Positions 33,635-42,632 of a DNA stretch of 64,000 nucleotides are shown here, one piece after another (position 1 is the stretch's first letter; every line of letters starts with the position of its first letter). The stretch is taken from the NCBI GenBank assembly GCA_041741415.1, contig JBGSKC010000030.1, positions 1 through 64,000 of the forward strand. Reading direction: 5' to 3'. Source of the stretch: JANQTF01 sp041741415 (lineage in GTDB: Bacteria; Bacteroidota; Bacteroidia; J057). The notes below the pieces were generated by a model that had not been told where the DNA came from, did no database searches, and worked only from the letters and a program-made list of their open reading frames with translations. The translations under genes were made by a program, and so were the position numbers.

Positions 33635-33665
33635 CCCCCGGCTTTTCATTTCGAAATGCCGGGGG
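33635..33665 (-). terminator. Intrinsic terminator for the TlpA-like gene
   Basis: CCCCCGGC at 33635-33642 pairs with GCCGGGGG at 33658-33665, with an additional inner ATTTCGAAAT palindrome. Read on the minus strand it is followed by AAG and a run of six T, placing it 22 bp after the stop of the minus-strand gene; the plus strand lacks a clear T-run. Confidence 0.8.
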
Positions 33666-33686
33666 CTTGCTTTACTTGTCAGGCAA

Positions 33687-35063
33687 TCATTCTTCTGCTT
33701 CGTTCAGCAATGCTGCCACCTGTGCCTCCAACGCCGGGCCGCGAAGCCCTTTGGCCACAATCCTGCCCTCCCGGTCCAGCAACACGGTGTAGGGAATAGC
33801 CGATACCTGGAACTGGCGCGAGGCTGTACTGCTCCACATGGCCAAGTCTGAGACGTGAACCCATGGCAGCCCGTCCTGCTGAATGGCTCCCACCCAGGCG
33901 TCTTTGCTGCGGTCCAGGCTGAAGGCCAGGATCTCAAAACCCTGCCCGTGGTATTTGTCATACATGGCCTTCACCCGTGGGTTTTCAACGCGGCAGGGCC
34001 TGCACCAGCTTGCCCAAAAATCAAGAAGCAGTACCTGTCCGCGAAAATCGGAGATGGAAATGCTGTCGCCTTCAGGCGAAGGAAGGCGCAGGTCGGGAGC
34101 AACACTACCCACCAGCAGCGCCTGCCGGGCAAACACTTCCTGCTGGAGCTGAGCCGCAAAAGCTGGGTTGTCCTGCGGGCCATATAATTGGAGGTATTGG
34201 TTGGCGTAATGGGCAAAGGCATCGTTGTTATTGTCGCGAAAGCCGGACGCCAGCCCAAGGATGGCTGCCTTGTGTGTTGGTCCGGGTTGTGGCAAGGGTT
34301 TCAGGTGCCGATCGCAAAATGCCAGAACCGCCTCTTTGGCCAGGCTCACGCTACCCAGGGTTTGAGCATAGGTGTGAAAAGCCTCGTTGAGCAGAGGCAT
34401 GAACCGGTATACTGTGTCCTGAAGGTTTGCTTGTGAAAAATAAGTTGCCGCAAAAAAATCGAGCTCTGATGGATAGGGTTGCTGCTTGTCTGGCCCCACC
34501 AGGTAGGTTCGCAAGGCGAGGGCCTGCCTCAGCAGGGGGTGCACCAACTGAGCAGAATCCAGCAGGGCTAGTTTTTGTGCATCAAGCTGCCGTAGTTGGG
34601 TTTCCACCGCTTCGGTTGGCTGCTTCTGCTGCTTAAGCATCTGGTACTGCCGGTTGATCTGATTCGACTGCTGCTGAAGCTGGTTGGAGATCGTGAGGGC
34701 CTGTGAAAAGGCCTGATTTGCACGGGATTGAACCACCGCAGCCTGGTCGAATTGCGCACTGCTTCCCTGTAGAAACACCAGCGAGTCGATTCCCAAAATC
34801 ACCTGCTTGGTTTGGCTGGGGTTGCCATTGCCCACGAAATAGAAGCCGGGAGGAATAAAAGCAAACCCCATGGCAAAATAGGCTCCCTGTTCGTCGCGCT
34901 GAATTGGTGCCTTAGCTGCCTCCCTCAGGGAAACCCCGTCGAGGTAAAACAGGCGTACCGTGTCAAAATCGCAAGGTTGAACCCTGCCCTGAAGCTGAAA
35001 CTGCGTTTGAGCCGCCAATTGCCCGGCAATCAGGAGAAAAAGGAAAGAGAGCGAAACTTTCAT
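33687..35063 (-). CDS. TlpA/ResA-like thiol:disulfide oxidoreductase with DUF4369-type N-terminal domain
   Basis: A 458-residue exported protein from the ATG at 35063 with signal peptide MKVSLSFLFLLIAGQLAAQ. An N-terminal beta-sandwich of the DUF4369 kind (QLQGRVQPCDFDTVRLFYLD) is followed by a helical middle region with a coiled coil (SNQLQQQSNQINRQYQMLKQ), and then an AhpC/TSA-thioredoxin domain from about 320: APDLRLPSPEGDSISISDFR, LLLDFWASWCRPCRVENP with the CxxC catalytic pair, and the cis-Pro in AIPYTVLLDREGRI. It works in the periplasm reducing or exchanging disulfides, often for cytochrome maturation. A terminator follows it. Confidence 0.92.
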   Translation of the reverse strand: MKVSLSFLFLLIAGQLAAQTQFQLQGRVQPCDFDTVRLFYLDGVSLREAAKAPIQRDEQGAYFAMGFAFIPPGFYFVGNGNPSQTKQVILGIDSLVFLQGSSAQFDQAAVVQSRANQAFSQALTISNQLQQQSNQINRQYQMLKQQKQPTEAVETQLRQLDAQKLALLDSAQLVHPLLRQALALRTYLVGPDKQQPYPSELDFFAATYFSQANLQDTVYRFMPLLNEAFHTYAQTLGSVSLAKEAVLAFCDRHLKPLPQPGPTHKAAILGLASGFRDNNNDAFAHYANQYLQLYGPQDNPAFAAQLQQEVFARQALLVGSVAPDLRLPSPEGDSISISDFRGQVLLLDFWASWCRPCRVENPRVKAMYDKYHGQGFEILAFSLDRSKDAWVGAIQQDGLPWVHVSDLAMWSSTASRQFQVSAIPYTVLLDREGRIVAKGLRGPALEAQVAALLNEAEE

Positions 35064-35173
35064 GTCGATGCGAATGGACAAAGGAATGGGCTTCCTTCAT
35101 GAAAACGAGGAGGTTCAGACAAAGATACAACGGGGTTGCAGCTTTTTTCCGTGCCATTTTCCGAACCCCGACC

Positions 35174-35737
35174 CTAATTGAGCATAGGGTCGGTAGGGTA
35201 ATTGGAGATGATCTGATATTTTGTTCCCATGCTTCTCAGCAGCGACTGCCACAGGTGCTGGTGGTCTTCCTGGAAAACAAATTCGGTATTTTCCGGAGCA
35301 ATGATCCAGGATTTGCGCCTTAGTTCGTTCTGAAGCTGCCCTGGCCCCCAGCCTGAATATCCGACAAAAAAGAGGATGTCTTCTTCCTGCACGGATTTGC
35401 TCACGATGAGTTTCCGAACGGTGTCAAAATCGCCTCCCCAGTACAGGCCGTCCATGACCTCTCTGGATTCGGGGATGAGGTGGCCCAGGCGGTGAACATA
35501 GTGAAGAGAGTTTGGATCAACCGGGCCGCCGAGAAACACCGGGGTATGCTGGCCCGGGAGATCCTCAATGATGTCGGCGAGCACATATTTGAGCTGCCGG
35601 TTCAGGATAAAGCCCATGGAGCCTTGCGGGCCATGCTCCACGAGGAGGATCACAGACCTTTGGAAATTATCATCTTCCATAAAGGGCTCGGAAAGCAAAA
35701 AACGGCCAGGAATGGGGCGATATGCACTGGTTAGCAT
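35174..35737 (-). CDS. YqgE/AlgH family protein
   Basis: A 187-residue DUF179 protein started at the ATG at 35737. Motifs: GRFLLSEPFMEDDNFQRSVI at the start, HGPQGSMGFILNR near 38, FLGGPVD near 70, GLYWGGDFD near 97, FFVGYSGWGPGQLQNE near 122 and SWIIAP. The family is widespread, of uncertain function (linked to alginate regulation only in Pseudomonas). It is transcribed toward the TlpA-like gene with a 110-bp gap; no terminator is visible between them. Confidence 0.93.
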   Translation of the reverse strand: MLTSAYRPIPGRFLLSEPFMEDDNFQRSVILLVEHGPQGSMGFILNRQLKYVLADIIEDLPGQHTPVFLGGPVDPNSLHYVHRLGHLIPESREVMDGLYWGGDFDTVRKLIVSKSVQEEDILFFVGYSGWGPGQLQNELRRKSWIIAPENTEFVFQEDHQHLWQSLLRSMGTKYQIISNYPTDPMLN

Positions 35738-35868
35738 AGGCAAGGTGTTTATCCGTAAAGAGCAAACGATGGAATTGCTTCATCGGTTTTCTGAACTTAC
35801 CCAACAAACTTCGGCAATCAGCTATCTTTGGCGTTGATTGTCAAAAAGACTGCTTTTTTGGTCAATGC

Positions 35869-37491
35869 CTACATAGCGCCTGCCATTCGCTGCTGGAGTA
35901 GCCACAGCAGCACACCGTTTGTCCATCCGAAGCCATCCTGAACGGGATATTCTCCTCCTCCGGCTTCAGTGCCTTCGGCCATCACGTTGTATTTTTCGGT
36001 TAGCCGCCCGGAAGCTTTGAACACACTTCTGTTGAGGCTGATCCAGCGCCTGGCAGCTTCTGCAGCGAGGTCGTGATGGCCATAGGCCTCCAGGCCGGCG
36101 ATGGAGATGTATTGCAAGGGAGCCCAGCCATTGGGCGCATCCCACTGCTGGCCGCTACGGCTCAGGGTCGTAACAAATCCTCCCGGTGCGAGCATTTGCT
36201 CTTCGAGCAGGCGGGCGCAGGCCTGGGCTTGCTCGGGAGTGGCCAGTTCCATCCACAGCGGGAAGCACATCGCCAGGGTTGGAATGCCTGTTTGGGTGCC
36301 TTCTGTCCAGAGGTAATCGGTGAAAATGCCGTTGCCCTCGTCCCAGAAATAGGTGCGGATCGCTTGCTTGCGCTCCTCCGCCCATTTTGCATAATCTTTT
36401 GCCTTGGCTGTTTGCCCGGCCTGTTCGCATGCCTCTGCCAGGGTTTGTTCCATGTGCCAGAGGAGTACGTTGAGGTCAACAGGCAGAATGTTGGTCGTCA
36501 TGATCGTGCCGAGATCCTGCGGGTCCTGGAGCCAGCGGGTAGAGAAATCCCAGCCAGATTCGCAGGCTGCGCGGAGATTCCGGTAGAGGGAGTCGGCTGG
36601 CTGGCTTGTTGTTTTTTGTGCCAGCAGCACGTCCTCCTGATAGGATTCCGGCCTTGGCTGTGGCCGGTCATCCCAGTAGCGGTTCAGGAAGCTGCCGTCG
36701 GGCATGCGCACCACGCGCCTGTGTGCTGGTTTGGCCTCGGTGAGCTGGCTGTCGCCCTCCATCCAGAACAGATATTCGGTTTCCATGGCGGCGAGGTAGT
36801 CTGTGAGTTTCACCGTACTGTCTGTTTCTGCAAGCAGTCGCACCATGTGGGAGAAGAAAGGCGGCTGTGAGCGCCCCAGGAAATAGCTCCGGTTGCCATT
36901 GGGGATATACCCGATGGTGTTGATGAGGTGGGCAAAGTTGTTCACCATGTTTTTGATCATGCCCTGGTGGTTTTCCGACACCTGAAGGCCAAGCATGGTG
37001 AAGTAGGAGTCCCAGTAGTAAATTTCGCCAAACCGCCCGCCCGGCACAATGTAGGGGTGGGGGAGAGGAATGAGGGTTCCTGCGATGCTGTCATCAGCCT
37101 GGCGGGTGAGTACTGGCCAGAGCCGTTCTATGTGTTCTTGTAGTTCCATTGCAGTATCTGCCTGAAAACCAGAGGCGTATTGGTGCGGGCGTTCAAACCA
37201 GGTATCTACAAAGGCTGCGAGGGAAAATCCCGGCTTGTCTTTTTCGGTTACATAAGCCCGTAAGATGTCTTTTGGGTCGGCTTTGGGCGTGCAATCGGCA
37301 AATGTCTTGGTGTCGGGGAAAACATCTCCCATTTGAACGGCTTCGAACAAACCTGGATACAAATCAACCGGGGAAAGGAAGGAGGGTTCTTTGGAGGAAG
37401 GTAAAGAAGCTGCTTCCTCAGCCGGTGTGGAGCAGTTGGAGAGGGAGAGCAACAGGAACAAACCAGCAAGGCAGGAAAAAAAACTGGGCAT
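35869..37491 (-). CDS. Lipoprotein alpha,alpha-trehalase (GH37)
   Basis: A 540-residue enzyme splitting trehalose into two glucoses. The N-terminus is a lipoprotein signal (SFFSCLAGLFLLLSLSNCS), so the mature enzyme is anchored in the envelope rather than free. GH37 signatures are intact: PGGRFGEIYYWDSYF near 148, ESGWDFSTRW near 310 (containing the acid Asp), QWDAPNGWAPLQ near 450, and the late EKYN...GGGEYPVQDGFGWTNGV with the base Glu and Gly-rich loop. Periplasmic trehalases (TreA) let cells use trehalose as carbon source under osmotic stress. No trehalose transporter is adjacent. Confidence 0.93.
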   Translation of the reverse strand: MPSFFSCLAGLFLLLSLSNCSTPAEEAASLPSSKEPSFLSPVDLYPGLFEAVQMGDVFPDTKTFADCTPKADPKDILRAYVTEKDKPGFSLAAFVDTWFERPHQYASGFQADTAMELQEHIERLWPVLTRQADDSIAGTLIPLPHPYIVPGGRFGEIYYWDSYFTMLGLQVSENHQGMIKNMVNNFAHLINTIGYIPNGNRSYFLGRSQPPFFSHMVRLLAETDSTVKLTDYLAAMETEYLFWMEGDSQLTEAKPAHRRVVRMPDGSFLNRYWDDRPQPRPESYQEDVLLAQKTTSQPADSLYRNLRAACESGWDFSTRWLQDPQDLGTIMTTNILPVDLNVLLWHMEQTLAEACEQAGQTAKAKDYAKWAEERKQAIRTYFWDEGNGIFTDYLWTEGTQTGIPTLAMCFPLWMELATPEQAQACARLLEEQMLAPGGFVTTLSRSGQQWDAPNGWAPLQYISIAGLEAYGHHDLAAEAARRWISLNRSVFKASGRLTEKYNVMAEGTEAGGGEYPVQDGFGWTNGVLLWLLQQRMAGAM

Positions 37492-37631
37492 GAGGGAATA
37501 ATTTGCTGGAAAATTACAAAATCCGGGTGACTTGTTTCCGGCCAGAGAAAAATTAGGTTTATTATTTAAACCTTCTTATTTTCAGCTTGTCAATGGAATA
37601 AACCTTTTGTTTCACCAACAATTTTCTTTCC

Positions 37632-37820
37632 ATGAGCAAGCGTTCGTTAAGCAGCCTGATCTATTCTGCCTGTATGTTCACGGGCATGGGCATTGGTTGG
37701 TTCACCGGCCATTTTCTAGCCGGGATGTTTGTCGGGATGGGCATTGGCTTTGCTTCAGCAGCCATTCTGCACATTTCTGACCGGGAATCCGGGGTGCACA
37801 AACCAACCAACGACGAGTAG
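37632..37820 (+). CDS. Small two-helix membrane protein
   Basis: A 62-residue protein consisting mostly of two Gly/Met-rich hydrophobic segments (about 7-25 and 28-47, with TGMGIGWFTGHFLAGMFVGM) and a polar tail. The repeated GMGIG motif suggests a helix-packing hairpin. It ends 2 bp before the start of the next gene, so the two are translationally coupled. Unknown function. Confidence 0.68.
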   Translation: MSKRSLSSLIYSACMFTGMGIGWFTGHFLAGMFVGMGIGFASAAILHISDRESGVHKPTNDE

Positions 37821-37822
37821 CC

Positions 37823-38389
37823 ATGACGGAGCAGGAATCTTTGGCATTGATTCGGGACATGATCAACAAGGCCCGTGAAGAGGTAAAGGACGACGGTAGC
37901 CTTTATCTGGTGTGGGGTTGGCTTGTGCTGGTTGCTTCGCTGGTTCACTATGGTCTGTGGGAAGTGGCTGGTCCTGGCCAGTCGGCCTGGGTATGGGCGA
38001 TCGCGCTGCTGGGTGGAGCCGCTTTCACAGCAAGCTGGGTTCGCAAAAAAATGCAACAGCCGCGCCCCGGCCGAAGCTGGAGTGGCCATGGCATTCAACT
38101 GGTCTGGACGGCCCTCGGTGCTGTTTTTTTCATCCTCACGGGGATCGGGTTCACCGGCCTGATCAGCTTTCAGAACCTGTACCCGATGTACCTTTGCCTG
38201 TATGGCATCGGAACCTATGTAAGCGGCGGACTGCTCCGGGCCTGGCCGCTGCAGGCCGGGGCTCTTGTTTCCTGGCTGCTGGCCATCGTTGCAGCCATGG
38301 CCGGGATGAAAGAACAACTGCTGCTTTTGGCCGCTGCCATGCTGTTTACCTACCTGATTCCTGGTTACTGGCTGCGAAACAATCGTTAA
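37823..38389 (+). CDS. Multi-pass membrane protein in regulator operon
   Basis: A 188-residue integral membrane protein: a soluble N-terminal helix (EQESLALIRDMINKAREEV) followed by about five TM helices at 28-45, 52-70, 91-112, 115-140 and 145-175. Bacteroidota frequently encode such a protein, beginning with 'I..MI..AK......G..fl.WGwl', immediately upstream of a small winged-helix regulator, as here. Function unknown; a membrane sensor for the regulator is a reasonable guess. Confidence 0.82.
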   Translation: MTEQESLALIRDMINKAREEVKDDGSLYLVWGWLVLVASLVHYGLWEVAGPGQSAWVWAIALLGGAAFTASWVRKKMQQPRPGRSWSGHGIQLVWTALGAVFFILTGIGFTGLISFQNLYPMYLCLYGIGTYVSGGLLRAWPLQAGALVSWLLAIVAAMAGMKEQLLLLAAAMLFTYLIPGYWLRNNR

Positions 38390-38392
38390 CCA

Positions 38393-38698
38393 ATGCTGCC
38401 CGAACTTGACCCTGTGCTGCATCAGCATCTCCGGCTGGCCATCATGTCCTTGCTGCTGGCAAGGCAGGAGGCCAGCTTTTCCTGGTTAATGGAACAAACC
38501 GGAGCTACGAAGGGCAATCTGTCCATTCAACTGAAAAACCTCGAAGAAGCGGGCTACCTCCGCACTGATAAGCAGGGTGCAGGAGCCCAAAGCCGAACCA
38601 CCTGTTTTCTCACTTCCGAAGGAATCGATGCGTTTGAACGCTATTTTGAGGCTCTCAAGGCCTATTTTCCAGGTTCAGGCAACCCCACTGCTTCCTGA
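38393..38698 (+). CDS. Winged-helix transcriptional regulator
   Basis: A 101-residue DNA-binding protein of the HTH_34/MarR-like fold: HLRLAIMSLLLARQEASFSW, TGATKGNLSIQLKNLEEAGY as recognition helix, wing with QSRTTCFLTSEGIDAFERYF. It starts 3 bp after the membrane protein gene, so the three genes 37632-38698 form one tight unit. The regulator probably controls its own operon and/or membrane protein level. Target unknown. Confidence 0.86.
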   Translation: MLPELDPVLHQHLRLAIMSLLLARQEASFSWLMEQTGATKGNLSIQLKNLEEAGYLRTDKQGAGAQSRTTCFLTSEGIDAFERYFEALKAYFPGSGNPTAS

Positions 38699-38706
38699 TC
38701 AGAATG

Positions 38707-39492
38707 TCATTGGCTTTCGTGCAATGCGCCTGTGACCCCGAGGCCGAAAAGGCTGAAGTCATATTTGACCGGGTCTTCGGGGCAAAACCTTCGAAGAGAA
38801 TCAGTAAGCTCCCGCGCAGCTTTCCAGTCGCGCTGGCTGCGGCTGAGCAACCCGAGGGCTTTGCCCACAGTTTCGGTGTGGATGTCGAGCGGACAAACGA
38901 GCTGCGCCGGGCTGATCTGCGTCCATAAGCCGAAGTCCACCCCCCTTCGATCTTTGCGAACCATCCAGCGCAAAAACATGTTGATGCGTTTGGCAGAGGA
39001 GCCTTTAGCAGGATTGGCCAGGTGTTTTTCAGATCTTGGTGCGAATCCTTCAGCAGCTGTGAGGCGGGTGCGTGCGTGGATGATCGCGACTTCGACGTCT
39101 GTATGACTGGGATGTATTCCCCGCGAAAAAAGGCCCTCCAGTCCGCCGTGCTGAAGATATGCTTCGCGAAGCCCCAGCACCAGGCTTTTGGCATCGGGAC
39201 CCTGAAATGTGCGATGCACGATGCTATCGAGGCGGGCCATTTCTTCGTGGCTTGCCTGTGTGACAAAATCGTAGGGGGCCATGTCCATCCGTGCCAGAAA
39301 ATCTTTGGCGCTCCTGATGATGATGTCTCTTCGCCCCCAGGCCAGGAGAGCAGTGAGGAAGCCCGCGATTTCAATGTCTTCTTTTCGGGAAAACAGGTGT
39401 GGGATCAGGATGGGGTCGTTGTCGATGAAATCGGGGCGGTTGAACTGGTCGTGAGCTCTTTCGAGCAAGTCAAACAGAAGGGCATCATCCAT
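38707..39492 (-). CDS. TIGR02757 family (DUF2400) protein
   Basis: A 261-residue protein started at the ATG at 39492 (MDDALLFDLL). Signature segments: NDPILIPHLFSRKEDIEIAG, LLAWGRRDIIIRSA, FQGPDAKSLVLGLREAY, NMFLRWMVRKDRRGVDFGLW, LVCPLDIHTETVGKALGLL and CPEDPVKYDFSLFGLGV. The family is widespread, mostly helical, with a helix-hairpin-helix/DNA-glycosylase-like motif 'PLDxHTxRVA' but no known biochemical role. It starts one base after the stop of the upstream PrsW-like gene. Confidence 0.93.
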   Translation of the reverse strand: MDDALLFDLLERAHDQFNRPDFIDNDPILIPHLFSRKEDIEIAGFLTALLAWGRRDIIIRSAKDFLARMDMAPYDFVTQASHEEMARLDSIVHRTFQGPDAKSLVLGLREAYLQHGGLEGLFSRGIHPSHTDVEVAIIHARTRLTAAEGFAPRSEKHLANPAKGSSAKRINMFLRWMVRKDRRGVDFGLWTQISPAQLVCPLDIHTETVGKALGLLSRSQRDWKAARELTDSLRRFCPEDPVKYDFSLFGLGVTGALHESQ

Positions 39493-39493
39493 G

Positions 39494-40231
39494 TCAGGGG
39501 AGCAATTCGGAATGAGGCGGGTCAATTTCTTTGTGAGGCGAAGTGGCCTGATGTGTTCTGATGGCACGGCCCGCCAGGAAGATTCCGAGGGCCAGTGCCA
39601 CGAATGCGAAGATCGTAAGCAGCTCCTGTTCGGTACCAAGGAAGAGGAAAAAGTCGTAAAAGCCATGAAAAAAAATGGCTACCAGCAGGCCTTTGCACCT
39701 TTCCATAAAGGCTTTGGGTCCTGTTCCCAGGAACTTTGCTTTTCCCACAAAATAGCCCATCAGCACGCCAAACATGGCATGTGCCGGAACGGCAGTAAAC
39801 ATGCGAAGAAGGCCTGTTCCGATGGCATCTTCCGAAGTAACGACATACAGGATATTTTCAATGGCGGCAAATCCAAGGGAAATGGCCGCTCCGTACATGA
39901 TGCCGTCGTAGGGTTCGTCAAATTCTTTGTGCGGATACATGTACCACCTGAGTACAAGGTATTTCATCCACTCTTCGGTGAAGGCCACCACAATGAAGGC
40001 ATAGGCGAGGGTTTCCAGCCAGGAAGGTGACGAAAGCCGGAAGCCGGTGTAACCTTCCACCCAATTGCCGAGCATCACTACCGGCACCGCGCTGAAAACG
40101 CCGAGTAAAAAGCTGACAATCAAATACTTCAGCGGTTCTCTCTCGTATTCATCCTTCAGGTAAATGTAGGTGAACAGAAACACCACTGGTGCCAGTGCTA
40201 TGCCCAGCACTTCCAGTATAAAGAAGTTCAT
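39494..40231 (-). CDS. PrsW-family intramembrane metalloprotease
   Basis: A 245-residue polytopic protease started at the ATG at 40231. About eight TM segments are seen. The PrsW motifs are present: AFTEEWMKYLVLRWY (EExxK), IMYGAAISLGFAAIENILYV (FAxxEN), PAHAMFGVLMGYF (H...FG) and AIFFHGFYDFFLFLG (HxxxD). PrsW cleaves anti-sigma factors or other membrane substrates within the bilayer; several family members have unknown substrates. It is separated by a single base from the downstream TIGR02757 gene, implying translational coupling. Confidence 0.94.
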   Translation of the reverse strand: MNFFILEVLGIALAPVVFLFTYIYLKDEYEREPLKYLIVSFLLGVFSAVPVVMLGNWVEGYTGFRLSSPSWLETLAYAFIVVAFTEEWMKYLVLRWYMYPHKEFDEPYDGIMYGAAISLGFAAIENILYVVTSEDAIGTGLLRMFTAVPAHAMFGVLMGYFVGKAKFLGTGPKAFMERCKGLLVAIFFHGFYDFFLFLGTEQELLTIFAFVALALGIFLAGRAIRTHQATSPHKEIDPPHSELLP

Positions 40232-40426
40232 GGACGAATATAGGGAAATGCAGCAGATCTGTGCTGATTCCCAACATTCTTCCACGGTGCTTTACCCGAA
40301 ATGGAACTCCCGTAGAAATCTGGTTCTGAGACCGTTTCCAGCGCTTGATCCTGGCTGGGTGACCTTTCCAACTAACCCTTGCGGTGGCAATGTTTCAGAG
40401 AGAAAGACCGGAACTCCTCCGAATTG

Positions 40427-42058
40427 TCAATTTGAAGAGCCTTCTGCCGGCTGAGCAAGGTTAATGATTACGCCGTAGATCCGTTCATCGTCTCCTTCAT
40501 AGGCAAGCAGATGAAGAATGTCGGCGTTGATCCATTCGATGAAGGCAAACGGTGCATGCAGGGTTCGGCGGTCTGGCTCGTAAATTTGCTGCCTGTTCGA
40601 CACAGCCCCAGATTCAAGGTTTACCCTGCGGAGGTACAGCCGTTCTGGTCCCCGGTATGTTTCGCCAGATGGTTCGCGCATGAGCACACGAAGTTCGCCC
40701 GCCGGAAAGTCGTAATGAAGGTCGGCATACAGATTAGTTCTGTCGCGAACCCCTCGCAGGTGCTGACTGGTGGGCACAATGATGGCCTGAACGGGTTTTC
40801 CGCTGCTGTCAAAGGAAAAAATGATCAGCTCCCCGACTTCCTGTTCCTGCTGGCGGTAAATATCCGGACTACTGTTTGCCATTCCCCGAAACTGATCGTG
40901 GGCAAAAAACTGGGTCGTCACCCAGGTTCGCCCATCGGGGAGGCGGGTCACATCGCGGATCACAAACTGATCAAAGCGGCGCAGCCGCCGGTTGTTAATT
41001 TCTTCTCTCGTTTTTTCCAGGGCAACCAGCAAGCTCGAAGCCGACTCGGCACGGTGACTCACGCCCACGGTATTCGCTGAAAAATCAAAACGCACCAGCT
41101 CCACGGCCTGAATGCCCATGTGGCGGCCTTTGTCAATTCGCTCCACCATCGGCAGGAGCAATTCTCCCGGTCCCATCACATACGGCGGAAAGCCGGTGTC
41201 GTAGAGGTAGCGCAGTTGGTCAATGGCCGGAAACCCCCGGTAGGTGAGGGAGCGGGCTTCATTCTCGCCAGGCTTGAGCATGGAAATTGTCAGCTGGTCG
41301 GGCCTGGTGTAGGTGCTGATGTAGAGGCTGCCTTCATCGTCGAGGCTGAGGTCGAGTAATTTGTCCTTTTTTCCCGGCTCCAGGTTCCAAATTCCGCTTT
41401 CGAGAAGGTCGAGGTCAGGAGTAACAAGCTGATAGCGAACAGCATCGTATCGATGGGCATGGAACCCCAGCTCGCCCCGGCTGTTGAGATAATCGGTATA
41501 GTACAGCACCCTGCGCTCTCCCTGCTCCCGCTGAAGCTGGAAAAATACCATCACCTTGTGATTGGGTGAAACGGAGAAGAAGAGAGGCGAATCGTCTGTT
41601 CCCGGCCAGTCGAGCAGGGTTTCCTGGCGCTGGAGCAGGCCGGAATCTGGTTCCAGATATCGGGCGAGGATCAATTGGCGCTTGTTGCGGCTGTCGAGGT
41701 GGGCTGAGAGAAGGAGTAGCGTGTCGTTGGTCTGTGAAAAGAAAAACAGCTCTTCTTCGATGTCAAAAGACAGCTCCTGGTCCCAGACAGGCTCCATGAA
41801 CAGGTTGAAACGCGTCACCCGGCGGCGGGTCTGGCCGGCAAATTCAGGCCGCCATACAACTACCAGGTCGCCGTTGGAGAGGGTGAGAACAGGGTCGTAG
41901 GTGGGGAAAACGAGGTATCCGGCCGGATCAAGAATTTGATAGGGATCTAATCTGGGCAGTTCTGCTAGTTGCTTGAACCAGTATTTGCCCAGTTGTTGCT
42001 GCCCAATGGCAGGCGAAGAAATGATTGCCAGAAGGGCGAAGAACCAGCCATGTTTCAT
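40427..42058 (-). CDS. Secreted beta-rich hypothetical protein
   Basis: A 543-residue exported protein with a signal peptide (MKHGWFFALLAIISSPAIG). The mature region is beta-rich with recurring units such as LTLSNGDLVVVWRP, DTLLLLSAHLDSRNKRQLIL, GSLYISTYTRP and DGRTWVTTQFFAHD, in the manner of a beta-propeller, but without exact repeats I can define. No lipobox and no C-terminal T9SS sorting domain. Family unknown to me. It faces the HEPN-MNT pair divergently. Confidence 0.68.
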   Translation of the reverse strand: MKHGWFFALLAIISSPAIGQQQLGKYWFKQLAELPRLDPYQILDPAGYLVFPTYDPVLTLSNGDLVVVWRPEFAGQTRRRVTRFNLFMEPVWDQELSFDIEEELFFFSQTNDTLLLLSAHLDSRNKRQLILARYLEPDSGLLQRQETLLDWPGTDDSPLFFSVSPNHKVMVFFQLQREQGERRVLYYTDYLNSRGELGFHAHRYDAVRYQLVTPDLDLLESGIWNLEPGKKDKLLDLSLDDEGSLYISTYTRPDQLTISMLKPGENEARSLTYRGFPAIDQLRYLYDTGFPPYVMGPGELLLPMVERIDKGRHMGIQAVELVRFDFSANTVGVSHRAESASSLLVALEKTREEINNRRLRRFDQFVIRDVTRLPDGRTWVTTQFFAHDQFRGMANSSPDIYRQQEQEVGELIIFSFDSSGKPVQAIIVPTSQHLRGVRDRTNLYADLHYDFPAGELRVLMREPSGETYRGPERLYLRRVNLESGAVSNRQQIYEPDRRTLHAPFAFIEWINADILHLLAYEGDDERIYGVIINLAQPAEGSSN

Positions 42059-42211
42059 TCAGAAGACGCTTTGGCCAAAAGGTCGTGAAAAGGCTGGTTT
42101 TCCACAAGCGGAAGGCCAAACAGCTTCGCCGCCCGATAGCCGGATACGCTGTCTTTGTTCGGTTGATTGGGAAAAAAATCTGAACTTGTCCTGAAATCGA
42201 CCTCGCTTCTT

Positions 42212-42616
42212 ATGGACATTCGCTGGCAGCAACGGCTCTCTCACTATCAAAAAGCACTCGGAAGGCTGGTGAGCGCAGTAGAACTGGCTCAGGTCCGCGC
42301 ACTTTCGGATTTGGAGGAGCAGGGGTTGATCCAGGCTTTTGAATTTACCCACGAACTTTCCTGGAAATTAATCAAAGACTATTTTGCTGATCAGGGGAAT
42401 ACCGATATTACTGGATCCCGTGACGCAACCCGGGAGGCCTATCGTATGGGCTTAATTCAGGATGGAGAAGGCTGGATGGGGATGATAAAAAGCCGTAATG
42501 AATCTTCCCACACCTACAATGAAGAAACTGCCCGGCAAATTGCCAAAGAAATCAAAGAGCGGTATGTTGTCTTGTTTCAGGAACTGAATGCTGTCATGAC
42601 AGAAAGGGTTCGCTGA
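42212..42616 (+). CDS. HEPN-fold toxin (nucleotidyltransferase substrate-binding, HI0074 family)
   Basis: A 134-residue helical protein started at the ATG at 42212 (MDIRWQQRLS). It has the HI0074 pattern: FEFTHELSWKLIKDYFADQG, SRDATREAYRMGLI, and WMGMIKSRNESSHTYNEETA, where RNESSH is the R-x4-H catalytic motif of HEPN ribonucleases. HEPN proteins of this type form toxin-antitoxin pairs with a minimal nucleotidyltransferase (MNT) that AMPylates or otherwise blocks the toxin. The MNT gene starts 16 bp downstream. Confidence 0.92.
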   Translation: MDIRWQQRLSHYQKALGRLVSAVELAQVRALSDLEEQGLIQAFEFTHELSWKLIKDYFADQGNTDITGSRDATREAYRMGLIQDGEGWMGMIKSRNESSHTYNEETARQIAKEIKERYVVLFQELNAVMTERVR

Positions 42617-42632
42617 GCTCAGCCGGTTGATC

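Noticed and set aside
35823..35830. TATCTTTG promoter-like octamer on the plus strand
   Set aside because: No TTG at the right distance and no plus-strand gene downstream before 37632, so probably a chance match.
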